From: Sinorhizobium meliloti 4H41
GTDB taxonomy: Bacteria; Pseudomonadota; Alphaproteobacteria; Rhizobiales; Rhizobiaceae
Length of the DNA stretch: 64,000 bases
Assembly: GCF_000375585.1 (NCBI RefSeq)
Contig: NZ_AQWP01000002.1
Span: forward strand, 682,001-746,000
Reading direction: 5' to 3'
Under the pieces are notes generated by a model. That model was not told the DNA's origin and did no database searches. It saw only the letters and a program-made list of their open reading frames with translations. Shown piece after piece: positions 23,781-32,413 of the stretch; positions within the stretch are counted from its first letter, which is position 1; each line of letters opens with the position of its first letter. The position numbers and the translations under genes were made by a program.

Positions 23781-25418
23781 TCAACCAGCGATGCCGGGAT
23801 AGCGTGCCAGATGCTGAAAAAGCCGCGCCACCGCCTCAGCGCCGGGGTCGATGTGTCCTTCGAGCTGTCTGGCATTGATATAGGCCGCGCGACCGGCATT
23901 CGCGCGGGTAAGCGTGGCGGTGAAGTTCGCGCCTTCGCGCGCGGCGGCGGCGGCGGCGGCAATGCCCTGGCCGAGCGCGTCCAATGCGGGCGCGAGTGCG
24001 TCGACCATCGTACGATCGCCAATCCTGGCACCGCCGATCTCCTGCATTCGGGCAAGCCCTGCCCGCAGCGCCTCGCGAATCGGCAGACCGCTCGACGCGC
24101 CATCCCCGGCAGCGGCGAAGAAGATCGCGAGCAGCACACCGGAGGAGCCGCCCATCGTCTGGCTGAGTTCCTGGCCGATGGCGCGCAGGAGCTGAGTATG
24201 GTCCGACAGCGGCAGGCGGTCGACGGCGTTGATCAGCGCGCGGGCCGCGCCTGCCAATGTCGAGCCGGTGTCGCCGTCACCCGATTTGGCATCGAGCGCA
24301 TTGAGATCCTGCTCGGCGGCGACCAGCACGTCGCAGCAGCCGATCAGGAATGCGCGCGTCGCCGCATGGTTTGACGGGATCGGCATGATCGGCGTCAGGC
24401 CGTCCGGCAGGGCCGCGACGGCAACCGGCCGGACATCGCAAACGCCCGGCCAGGCGGGGATCGGCACGGGAGCCTTCAGGAGCTCCAGTTCGGCGGCATC
24501 AGCCGGGAAAACGGAGATGGAAAAACCCTGCATGTCGAGCGAGGTCATCAGCGGAGCCGGGCCGATGGCATGGGTAATCTTCGCGCCGACGGCCGAGCCG
24601 AGGAGATCATGCGCCAGAACCGACATTTCGAGCACCGACGTGCCGCCGAGATTGTTGATCAGCGCGACATGCGGCCCCTCAGCCATCACCGCAGCCAGCC
24701 GCTCCACCATGGTGGCGACCGAAGCGCGCGCGCCGGCAAAATCGATCTGCTCGACGCCTGCCTCGCCATGGATGCCGAGGCCGAGTTCGGCCTTGCCTTC
24801 GGGAATACGATCCTCCTTCGGGGAGCCCGGTACGCGGCAGGTATCGAGCGACATACCGATGGAGCGCGTTCCCGCGATGACACGCCTTGCTGCGGCCGTC
24901 ACGGTGTCGAGGTCCGCGCCCTGCTCGGCGAGCGCCCCCGCGATCTTGTGTACGAAGAGCGTGCCGGCGACGCCGCGGGCCTGCGGGAGATCGGGAAGCG
25001 CTATATCGTCGCCGACGATCACCATCGAGACATTGAGGCCGTAGGCGCGCGCCCGCTCGGCGGCGAGGCCGAAGTTCAACCGGTCGCCGGTATAATTCTT
25101 GACGACGAGCAGACATCCGGCTGGCCCCGTCACGGCGAGGATACCGGCAAGCACGGCGTCCACGCCGGGCGAGGCGAAGACATCGCCGCAGACGGCCGCC
25201 GTCAGCATACCCTTGCCGACGAAACCGACATGGGCTGGCTCGTGGCCCGAGCCGCCGCCCGAGACGATCGCGACCCTAGACTTGTCCCAATCGCTGCGCT
25301 TGACGACCCGGATATGCGGATAGCCGTCGAGGCGGGTAAGAGCACCGCCCGAAAGAGCCAGCACGCCATCGATCGCCTCTGTGACGACGTCTTCGCGCTT
25401 GTTGATGAATTGCGCCAT
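23781..25418 (-). CDS. Dihydroxyacetone kinase, fused DhaK-DhaL (ATP-dependent type)
   Basis: The 545-residue enzyme phosphorylates dihydroxyacetone (or a similar triose or tetrulose) with ATP. Residues 1 to about 330 are DhaK, with SGGGSGHEPAHVGF (53-66) and the substrate-binding His217 in GIHGEAG. Residues about 350-545 are DhaL, with the Asp cluster SGDGDTGSTLAGA that binds ATP-Mg. The fusion means it does not use the PTS-type DhaM phosphoryl donor. It is the last gene of an ABC transporter operon, so the imported substrate is probably glycerone or a related polyol product. Confidence 0.93.
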   Translation of the reverse strand: MAQFINKREDVVTEAIDGVLALSGGALTRLDGYPHIRVVKRSDWDKSRVAIVSGGGSGHEPAHVGFVGKGMLTAAVCGDVFASPGVDAVLAGILAVTGPAGCLLVVKNYTGDRLNFGLAAERARAYGLNVSMVIVGDDIALPDLPQARGVAGTLFVHKIAGALAEQGADLDTVTAAARRVIAGTRSIGMSLDTCRVPGSPKEDRIPEGKAELGLGIHGEAGVEQIDFAGARASVATMVERLAAVMAEGPHVALINNLGGTSVLEMSVLAHDLLGSAVGAKITHAIGPAPLMTSLDMQGFSISVFPADAAELELLKAPVPIPAWPGVCDVRPVAVAALPDGLTPIMPIPSNHAATRAFLIGCCDVLVAAEQDLNALDAKSGDGDTGSTLAGAARALINAVDRLPLSDHTQLLRAIGQELSQTMGGSSGVLLAIFFAAAGDGASSGLPIREALRAGLARMQEIGGARIGDRTMVDALAPALDALGQGIAAAAAAAREGANFTATLTRANAGRAAYINARQLEGHIDPGAEAVARLFQHLARYPGIAG

Positions 25419-25428
25419 AAAAATCTCC

Positions 25429-26424
25429 TTAAGCTAAACGCATGCCCGCCGCGTCGAAATAGAGCGGCTGCGACGGTCGGATCCGAATGGTCTCGCCGCC
25501 CTTCAGCGGCGTGTGGGCGTCGGTGACGGTGATGAGGTCATGCCGCTTGAAAGTGAGGTGCAGGCGTGTCTGGTCGCCGAGATGCTCGACCCGCTTGACC
25601 AGCGCCTCCTCCCCGTCACCTTGCACAATGTGTTCCGGGCGAAGGCCGATGCTCTTTGCGCCCGCCGGAGCGCCGGCGAAGAGATCGGCCGGCAGCACGT
25701 TGATGCGCGGCTGGCCGAGACGGGTGGCGGCATAGACGCTGACGGGCTCTTCATAGACGGCCCGCGGCGAACCGAACTGCACCAGTCGCCCCTCGTTGAG
25801 CACGCCGACATGGGTCGCCATGGTCATCGCCTCGATCTGGTCATGGGTGACGTAGATAAGTGTCGCGCCTGACTTCGCCTGGATGCGCTTCAATTCGATG
25901 CGCAGGTCCGCTCTGAGCTTCGCATCGAGCGAACTCAGCGGCTCGTCCATCAGGAAGATATCCGGATTGCGGACAAGAGCGCGGCCGATGGAGACGCGCT
26001 GCATCTCGCCGCCGGAAAGCGCGGTCGCCTTGTTCTCCAGCTTGTGGGCGATCTGCAAGACCTCGGCAACCTCTTTCACCTTCCTGTCGATCTCCGCCTG
26101 CGGCGTCTTCAGGAGCGGCGACTTCAGGGGAAACTCTAGGTTCTGGCGGACCGTGAGATGTGGATAGAGCGAATATTGCTGGAAGACCATCGCGACATTG
26201 CGCTCGGCCGGCGACAGCCCCTTCATGGCGCGGCCGCCGATGAAGACCTCGCCACTGTCGGGGGCATCGAGACCGGAGACCATGCGCAGCGTCGTTGTCT
26301 TGCCCGCGCCGCTCGGGCCAAGCAGCACGACGAAGGAGCCGTCCGGCACCCGGAGCGAGACATCGCCGAGCGCGAGCGTGCCGCCGAACCGCTTCGTCAC
26401 ATTTTCAAGGACGACCTCAGCCAT
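25429..26424 (-). CDS. ABC transporter ATP-binding protein, MalK/UgpC class (second ATPase)
   Basis: This 331-residue ATPase shows Walker A GPSGAGKTT, signature LSGGEMQRVSIGRAL, Walker B FLMDEPLSSLDAKL and a C-terminal TOBE region (IGLRPEHIVQG). The signature and Walker A agree with carbohydrate-type importers. I start it at the ATG at 26424 (MAEVVLENVTKRF), which overlaps the previous stop by 8 bp; the longer frame lies inside the upstream gene. It probably forms a heterodimer with the first ATPase, as in rhizobial glycerol importers. Confidence 0.9.
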   Translation of the reverse strand: MAEVVLENVTKRFGGTLALGDVSLRVPDGSFVVLLGPSGAGKTTTLRMVSGLDAPDSGEVFIGGRAMKGLSPAERNVAMVFQQYSLYPHLTVRQNLEFPLKSPLLKTPQAEIDRKVKEVAEVLQIAHKLENKATALSGGEMQRVSIGRALVRNPDIFLMDEPLSSLDAKLRADLRIELKRIQAKSGATLIYVTHDQIEAMTMATHVGVLNEGRLVQFGSPRAVYEEPVSVYAATRLGQPRINVLPADLFAGAPAGAKSIGLRPEHIVQGDGEEALVKRVEHLGDQTRLHLTFKRHDLITVTDAHTPLKGGETIRIRPSQPLYFDAAGMRLA

Positions 26425-27514
26425 GACCCAACACTCCCTCATTGGCCTCGGAGACGAGCGCATTGCCTTTATCAGCATCGAAAAGCGAAAGGGTGCGCGT
26501 ATCGAAATCGAGCCCGACCATCTCCTCCTCCCGCACCTTGCAGCTTGAGGAAATGCGCGCCTTCAGATCGCCATGACCGGTCGAAACTGTCACGATCTGC
26601 GTCGTGCCGAGATATTCCACGGCGCTGACGCGCCCGCGGTAGGCGGCATCGTCGCGGAATTTCACATGCTCCGGCCGCACGCCGAGCGTGAGGCGGCCGG
26701 CGCGGCCCTCCCGCGCGGCCGGCACTTTCATCTTCACGCCGCCGAGATCGACGCTGTCGCCGCCGATGCCGATCATGCCGTCGAAATCGAGGAAATTCAT
26801 GGAAGGCGAGCCGATGAACTGGGCGACGAATTTCGTCGCCGGCCAGTCGTAGATCTGCTGCGGCCGACCGAACTGCTCGATGACGCCATGGTTCATGACG
26901 ACGATCTTGTCGCCCATCTGCATAGCCTCGAGCTGGTCGTGCGTGACATAGACGGTGGTGGCGCCCATGCGGTCGTGCAGCGCGCGCAGTTCCTCCGCCA
27001 TGTGCTCGCGGAACTCCGCGTCGAGCGCGCCGAGCGGCTCGTCCATGAAGAAGGCCTTGGGGCGGCGCACGATGGCGCGGCCGAGCGCCACGCGCTGACG
27101 ATCGCCGCCTGAGAGCCCGCCGACGGGCTTGTCGAGGATATGCTCGATCTTGAGGATGCGGGCGACCTCGGCAACGCGCGTCGCCACCTCCTCGCGCTTC
27201 ATGCCCTGGCTGACCAGGGGATAGGAGATGTTCTTACGTACGTTCATATGCGGGTAGAGCGCGAACATCTGGAAGACGAAGGCGATGTCGCGCTGGCTGG
27301 CCGGCTTCATGCCGACCTCCTCTCCGTCGATGAATATCTCGCCCGAGGTCGGCAATTCGAGGCCGGCCATCATGCGCAATGTCGTCGTCTTGCCGCAGCC
27401 GGAGGGGCCGAGCAGCATGAAGAACTCGCCATCCTCGATGGTGAAGGTGGAGGAACGCACGGCGGTAAAGGCGCCGAACTCCTTGCGCACATTCTGGATC
27501 CTGATTTGCGCCAT
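26417..27514 (-). CDS. ABC transporter ATP-binding protein, MalK/UgpC class (first ATPase)
   Basis: The 365-residue ATPase shows Walker A GPSGCGKTT, signature LSGGDRQRVALGRA and Walker B FFMDEPLGALDAEF. The C-terminal TOBE/MalK regulatory region includes LGVRPEHVKF. Two different MalK-type ATPases in one operon suggest a heterodimeric motor. The start lies 4 bp from the stop of the small membrane protein gene. Confidence 0.9.
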   Translation of the reverse strand: MAQIRIQNVRKEFGAFTAVRSSTFTIEDGEFFMLLGPSGCGKTTTLRMMAGLELPTSGEIFIDGEEVGMKPASQRDIAFVFQMFALYPHMNVRKNISYPLVSQGMKREEVATRVAEVARILKIEHILDKPVGGLSGGDRQRVALGRAIVRRPKAFFMDEPLGALDAEFREHMAEELRALHDRMGATTVYVTHDQLEAMQMGDKIVVMNHGVIEQFGRPQQIYDWPATKFVAQFIGSPSMNFLDFDGMIGIGGDSVDLGGVKMKVPAAREGRAGRLTLGVRPEHVKFRDDAAYRGRVSAVEYLGTTQIVTVSTGHGDLKARISSSCKVREEEMVGLDFDTRTLSLFDADKGNALVSEANEGVLGHG

Positions 27515-27518
27515 CGGC

Positions 27519-27707
27519 CTACTCCGGGAAATGGCTGACGATGATGAACATCACCGTGCCCAGCAGGGTTATGACGAAGGACCAGGAGTAGAGCGCAAGC
27601 GCGAAGGGCTGCATCAGCATGACGACACCCGCCGCGATCAGCACCGAGGCCAGCATTTCCCAGGCGCTGCGCCTGAAATGCCGGAGGCCGTTGAGAAATC
27701 GTGTCAT
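27519..27707 (-). CDS. Small two-helix membrane protein of the transporter operon
   Basis: The 62-residue protein begins with a basic stretch (RHFRRSAWE) and has two predicted membrane helices, about 17-36 and 40-58. The ATG at 27707 overlaps the stop of the permease gene by 4 bp, which supports it as a translated member of the operon. The longer frame runs into permease coding sequence. Small membrane proteins (DUF2160-like) occur at this place in rhizobial glycerol ABC operons; relationship to them is only positional. Function unknown. Confidence 0.7.
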   Translation of the reverse strand: MTRFLNGLRHFRRSAWEMLASVLIAAGVVMLMQPFALALYSWSFVITLLGTVMFIIVSHFPE

Positions 27708-28645
27708 TTGCGGACTGCTCCGAAGGTGAGGCCGCGCAGGAGATGTTTGCGCAGAAGGATGGTGAACACCATGACCGGCACGAGGAAGAGCGTGGCTCCG
27801 GCGGCGACGGCAGGCCAATCCTGGCCGCTGACGCCGATGATGGTGGGAATGAAGGGCGGCGCCGTCTGGGCGTTGCCGGATGTCAACAGCACCGCGAAGG
27901 CATATTCGTTCCAGGCGAAGATCAGGCAGAAGATCGCGGTCGAGGCGATGCCCGTCGCTGCCTGCGGCAACACGACCTTGTAGAAGGCCTGGAAGCGGGT
28001 GTAGCCATCGATCAGCGCCGCCTCCTCGTATTCGACGGGGATCTCGTCGATGAACCCCTTCAGCAGCCAGACGGAGAGCGACAGGTTGACCGCCGTATAG
28101 AGCAGGATCATCCCGGCATGGGTATCGCTGAGGCCGAGCGAGCGGAACATCAGGAAGATCGGGATGGCGACGGCGATCGGCGGCATCATGCGCGTGGACA
28201 GGATGAAGAAGAGAAGGTCATCCTTTAGCGGCACCCTGAAGCGCGAGAAGGCATAGGCGGCGGCCGTGCCGAGCACGATGCAGAGCACCGTGGAACCGAA
28301 GCCGATGATCACCGAATTTGTGAAGCGCTCGGCAAAGCGCGAGGGGCCGGAAATGACCAGCCCATCCTTGCGTACGAGCTTGTCGTACCAGGTCGTGGGC
28401 TCGCCGAGCGCCTGGAGCTGCTCCTCGGAAAGGCGCGTACGCGTGGTGAAAACGTTGACATACCCTTCCACCGTCGGCGTGAAGAAGGTCTTCGGCGGAT
28501 AGGCGATGGCGTCGGACGGGCTCTTGAAGCTCGTCGCGATGATCCAGGCGAGCGGCAGGATGGTGATCAAGGCGTAGACCACGACCAGGAAGCCCGCGAA
28601 CCATTTCTGCCGGAGCGACGGCTCGGCGACGGAATAGCTACTCAT
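27704..28645 (-). CDS. ABC transporter permease, MalG class
   Basis: The 313-residue carbohydrate-type permease has an N-terminal helix (WFAGFLVVVYALITILPLAW), a periplasmic insert of about 60 residues, and four to five more helices. Its EAA-type loop (YEEAALIDGYTRFQ) contacts the ATPase. The start overlaps the stop of the partner permease (ATGA on the minus strand). The frame continues upstream only as a shadow of the neighbour. Confidence 0.9.
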   Translation of the reverse strand: MSSYSVAEPSLRQKWFAGFLVVVYALITILPLAWIIATSFKSPSDAIAYPPKTFFTPTVEGYVNVFTTRTRLSEEQLQALGEPTTWYDKLVRKDGLVISGPSRFAERFTNSVIIGFGSTVLCIVLGTAAAYAFSRFRVPLKDDLLFFILSTRMMPPIAVAIPIFLMFRSLGLSDTHAGMILLYTAVNLSLSVWLLKGFIDEIPVEYEEAALIDGYTRFQAFYKVVLPQAATGIASTAIFCLIFAWNEYAFAVLLTSGNAQTAPPFIPTIIGVSGQDWPAVAAGATLFLVPVMVFTILLRKHLLRGLTFGAVRK

Positions 28646-29589
28646 CGTTGTTTCACCTTGTTCAGGGCTTTGACATAGATCGAGGCGAGACCGAAGACCG
28701 TGACGAAGAGGATGACCGCATAGGCGGAGGCATAGCCTGTGCGCCATTTCTCGAACGCTTCGCGCTTGAGGTTGATCGAGGTGAGTTCGGTGATCGAGCC
28801 CGGCCCGCCGCCGGTCAGCTGTACGACGAGGTCGAACATCTTGAAGTTTTCGATGCCGCGGAAGAGCACGGCGAGCATCAGGAAGGGCAGGACGAGTGGG
28901 ATGGTGATCGTCCAGAACTGCCGCCACTTGCTGGCGCGGTCGCATTCGGCCGCCTCATAGATGCTGGGCGGAATGGAGCGCAGACCCGCAAGGCAGATCA
29001 GCATGACGAAGGGCGTCCACATCCAGGTATCCACGATGATAATGGCCCAGGGGGCGAGCGACACGTCGCCGATCATCGAGAAGCTGGAGGGGTCCGCGCT
29101 CGTCAGAAAGCCGACCGCATAGTTGAAGAGGCCGATCTGCGGCTGGTAGAGGAAGGTCCAGAAATTACCCACCACGGCCGGGCTCAGCATCATCGGCAGC
29201 ACGATGATCGTGGTCCACAGATCGTTGCCGCGGAACTTCTTGTTGATGAGATAGGCAAGCGTGAAGCCGATCAGGACCTGAAGCACGATGGTCCAGATCA
29301 GAAAATGGGCTGTCGCCTGCATGGTCAGCCAGATATCCCGGTCGGACAGGATTTTCAGGTAGTTCTTTAGGCCGACGAATTCGACCTCGGCATTGGGCCG
29401 GTTGACCCGGAAATTGGTGAAGCTCAACCGGATCGTCCAGATGAGCGGAAAGATGTTGACCGCCAGAAGCAGCACGATCGACGGGGCGACGAAGAGCCAG
29501 GCGAGCGCACGGTCGGACAGACCATGCATGCGTCTGGCGATGGCGTGCGGTGTCGCCTCGGCGACCCGGTCCACGGATGATTTCAGCAT
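28642..29589 (-). CDS. ABC transporter permease, MalF class
   Basis: The 315-residue permease starts at the ATG at 29589 and has a first helix at about 30-50 (LAWLFVAPSIVLLLAVNIF). The EAA-type loop (IYEAAECDRASKWRQF) is near residue 225. The longer frame reaches into the binding-protein gene and is rejected. The 100-bp gap to the binding-protein stop is the only sizeable space in the transporter operon and may allow higher binding-protein expression. Confidence 0.9.
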   Translation of the reverse strand: MLKSSVDRVAEATPHAIARRMHGLSDRALAWLFVAPSIVLLLAVNIFPLIWTIRLSFTNFRVNRPNAEVEFVGLKNYLKILSDRDIWLTMQATAHFLIWTIVLQVLIGFTLAYLINKKFRGNDLWTTIIVLPMMLSPAVVGNFWTFLYQPQIGLFNYAVGFLTSADPSSFSMIGDVSLAPWAIIIVDTWMWTPFVMLICLAGLRSIPPSIYEAAECDRASKWRQFWTITIPLVLPFLMLAVLFRGIENFKMFDLVVQLTGGGPGSITELTSINLKREAFEKWRTGYASAYAVILFVTVFGLASIYVKALNKVKQR

Positions 29590-29689
29590 TGGTATTCCCC
29601 TGTAGCACGTGGGCGGCGCAGAGCCGGGGCAGATCCCCGGCTCCGGCTGCGCCCTGGCCCGCTGGGAGGCGCGGGTCCGGCCGATGACG

Positions 29690-31024
29690 TCAGTACTTGC
29701 CTTCGTCGTCGAAGACCTGCGTCCAGTCCTTGACGAGACCGTCGAGCGCATCCTGCGCGGAGCCCTGACCGGCGACGACATAATCATGGAAGCGTTTCTG
29801 CGCCGCCTGCAGCAGCGAGGCGTAGCTCGGCTCCGCCCAGAAGTCCTGCACGATGGCCATGGAATCGAGGAAGGTCTGCGCATAGGGCTGGCTCGTCGCA
29901 AAACCCGGATCCTCGACGACTTTCCGGAGCGCCGAGTAGCCGCCCATCTGCCACCATTTCTGCTGGATTTCAGGCTGCGCGAACCACTTGATGTAGGCGA
30001 GCGCATCCTCCTGCTTCTGCGAGGATGAGACGACCGAAATGCCCTGCCCGCCGAGCTGCGCATAGGCAGCGCCATCCGGCCCTGCCGGGTTGGGGAAGTA
30101 ACCGGACTTCTCGCCGCCGACATTGGCGTCGGCATTGATGCCCGGCCAGGTGAAGGCGAAGTTCATGTGCAACGCGACCTGGCCGGACTTGTACGCGTCG
30201 ATGTCCTCGGACATGTAGGCATCCGAGTGGCCGGGCGGTGTGCAGCAATCGTAGAGTTCCTTATAGAACTCCAGACCCTTCACGGCTTCCGCCGAATTGA
30301 CGTAGCCTTCCAGTTCATAGGGCTTGTCCGGGTTCTCGTATTTGAAGCCGAAGCTGTAGAGCACGTCCATGACGCCCATGGTGATGCCCTCGGAGCCGCG
30401 CTCCGTGTAGATCGCCGCGCCATAGACCGTCTTGCCGTCGATCTCGCGCTTCTGGAAGAACTGCGCGATGTCCTTCAGCTCGCCGAAGGTCTTCGGCACG
30501 GCCAGGTCGCGGCCATATTTCTCCTTGAATTCCGCCTGCAGCTCGGGGCGGGCGAACCAGTCCTTCCGGTAGCTCCAGCCGACAACGTCGCCGAAGGCGG
30601 GCAGCGCCCAGTAGTTCGGAGAATTCTTCGGCCATTCGGCGTAGCCGACCACGGTCGCCGGAATGAAGTCGCTCATCTTGATCCCTTCCTTGTCGAAGAA
30701 ATCGTTGAGCTTGACGTACTGACCATTCTCGGCCGCGCCGCCGATCCACTGGCTGTCGCCGATCATCAGATCGCAGAGCTTGCCGCCGGAGTTGAGTTCG
30801 TTGAGCATGCGGTCGGCGAAGTTCGGCCACGGCACGAATTCGAACTTCATCTTGATGCCGCTCTGGGCCTCGAAATCCTTGCTGAGCTCGACGAGCGCAT
30901 TGGCCGGATCCCACGCGGCCCAGCACAGCGTCAGGTCCTTGGCGCTGGCCTGACCTGGATATGCGACGCCGGCAGCCAGAAGCGTACCGAAAGCGGCCAG
31001 TGATCTCGTGTTGCGAAATGTCAT
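29690..31024 (-). CDS. ABC transporter substrate-binding protein, carbohydrate/polyol class
   Basis: The 444-residue extracellular protein (SBP family 1) has a Sec signal peptide (residues 1 to about 28, ending GQASA). The mature region begins with LTLCWAAWDPANAL. A CC pair lies in YDCCTPPGHSD. GGAGGAGG lies upstream of the ATG at 31024, and the longer frame would cross the operator region. It is the first gene of the operon ending with dihydroxyacetone kinase, so glycerol, dihydroxyacetone or another polyol is the likely ligand (inference). A divergent LacI-type regulator shares its promoter region. Confidence 0.88.
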   Translation of the reverse strand: MTFRNTRSLAAFGTLLAAGVAYPGQASAKDLTLCWAAWDPANALVELSKDFEAQSGIKMKFEFVPWPNFADRMLNELNSGGKLCDLMIGDSQWIGGAAENGQYVKLNDFFDKEGIKMSDFIPATVVGYAEWPKNSPNYWALPAFGDVVGWSYRKDWFARPELQAEFKEKYGRDLAVPKTFGELKDIAQFFQKREIDGKTVYGAAIYTERGSEGITMGVMDVLYSFGFKYENPDKPYELEGYVNSAEAVKGLEFYKELYDCCTPPGHSDAYMSEDIDAYKSGQVALHMNFAFTWPGINADANVGGEKSGYFPNPAGPDGAAYAQLGGQGISVVSSSQKQEDALAYIKWFAQPEIQQKWWQMGGYSALRKVVEDPGFATSQPYAQTFLDSMAIVQDFWAEPSYASLLQAAQKRFHDYVVAGQGSAQDALDGLVKDWTQVFDDEGKY

Positions 31025-31181
31025 GGCGGGGACCTCCTCCCTCGCCTTCCGACCCCATCGGAAGGCTGAACACGCCCTTTGCGGGCACTTGGCGCGAAAA
31101 ACTTCCCGGCGGGTCTGTTCTCCTCCGCGCCGCCTCTGTGGCCTGCGGCTCCTCCAGCATGCCACGGCCAGCAGAGTCATA

Positions 31182-31229
31182 TTGACGTGCGCACCTCAAT
31201 TCAAGCTATTTTTGAGGTGCGCACGTCAA
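31182..31229. promoter_or_regulatory. Twin LacI-type operators in the divergent promoter region
   Basis: Two 18-bp near-palindromes, TTGACGTGCGCACCTCAA (31182-31199) and its exact reverse complement (31212-31229), lie with centres 30 bp apart, about three helical turns. Each has the symmetric core GTGCGCAC. Together they form a 19-bp perfect inverted repeat separated by 12 bp. They lie between the transporter operon and the LacI-type regulator gene and are its expected binding sites. The spacing suits side-by-side binding of two dimers. Confidence 0.75.
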
Positions 31230-31291
31230 TTCTTGCGTTTTTTCCGATTTTGCGAGAAACGTGATCTGTGCAGATCGCGTCAGGAGCCCTC

Positions 31292-32314
31292 ATGCGGCCA
31301 ACAGCCAAAGACCTTGCAGAAGCGGCCGGCGTCAGCCTGGCGACCGTCGATCGTGTTTTGAACGACCGTCCCCATGTAAGCAAGAAGGCAATCAGAAGCG
31401 TCAACGAAGCCATTGAACGAATTGGGTTTATTAGAAACCCCGCTGCAGTGAGCCTTGCGCGGAACAAGAGCTATCGGTTCCGGTTTGTATTTCCCAGATC
31501 CGGCGACCTCTATCTCCGTGAATTGCTTGAGCGCGTCGAGGAGTCGAAGGGTGCGCTCAAGGGCGACCTGATCGACATCGATTATGTCCAGATTCCCGTC
31601 GACGACGCCCATGGGGTCGCGAAATATCTCGCCGGCATCGACGGGCATGAGGTCGATGGGGTCGCCCTGATGGCTCCGGAATCACCGCAGGTGCGCGATG
31701 CCGTCGCACGCCTTCTCGAAAGAAATATCAAGGTCGTTCAATTTCTCTCGGGCCAGGAAAAGCTGCCCGAGGCGGATTTCGTCGGGGTGGACAATTTTGC
31801 AGCCGGAGCAACGGCAGGAAAGCTGATCGGCAGGCTCACCTGTCGCACGCCCGGCAAGGTGATGGTGGTCGCGGAGACGATGCAGTCGATGGACAGCATC
31901 CAGCGTCGGCACGGCTTCGATACCGTCATCAATGAGCAATTTCCCCATCTCACGCCTCTGCCATCGATCGAAACCCATGCCGACGAGCGGCGGGGTAAGG
32001 AAGTCATCGCCCGCGTGCTCGGCAACCAAGCCAACATCGCCGCTGTTTATGTGCTCAGTTCGGAAGCGCGCATGCCCCTGACGGCGATCGGCGCGAACAT
32101 CGATCTGACCAACCTTGCCGTCGTCGTCCACGAACGGACCCCTTTCACCGAGGAGGCGCTACGCGACGACCGGGTCGATGCCGTCATTGCGCAAGATCCC
32201 GGCCACGCCGTGCGAAGCGCAATCCGCATTATGAGAGCACGCACCGACGCACGCGAGCCTCTCGCGGCACAGGAACGCATACGGATCGAGATCCTCCTGC
32301 GGGAAAATCTCTAA
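31292..32314 (+). CDS. LacI-family transcriptional regulator
   Basis: The 340-residue protein has an N-terminal LacI helix-turn-helix (AKDLAEAAGVSLATVDRVLN, residues 5-24) with hinge region NPAAVSLA, followed by a periplasmic-binding-protein-like effector domain. I chose the ATG at 31292, with AGGAG upstream, over an in-frame GTG at 31268. The divergent operon encodes a polyol-type transporter and a dihydroxyacetone kinase, so it probably represses them until the substrate or its phosphate is present. It may autoregulate through the same operators. Confidence 0.9.
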   Translation: MRPTAKDLAEAAGVSLATVDRVLNDRPHVSKKAIRSVNEAIERIGFIRNPAAVSLARNKSYRFRFVFPRSGDLYLRELLERVEESKGALKGDLIDIDYVQIPVDDAHGVAKYLAGIDGHEVDGVALMAPESPQVRDAVARLLERNIKVVQFLSGQEKLPEADFVGVDNFAAGATAGKLIGRLTCRTPGKVMVVAETMQSMDSIQRRHGFDTVINEQFPHLTPLPSIETHADERRGKEVIARVLGNQANIAAVYVLSSEARMPLTAIGANIDLTNLAVVVHERTPFTEEALRDDRVDAVIAQDPGHAVRSAIRIMRARTDAREPLAAQERIRIEILLRENL

Positions 32315-32413
32315 CTCAACAGCGTCGCTCCGGCGTGCGAGACGAAATGCGTCACCCCTGCCGCAGTTCACGCCGTGCTTGCGTTCCCTGCGGCGCACGG
32401 TGTTAATTCGCAC

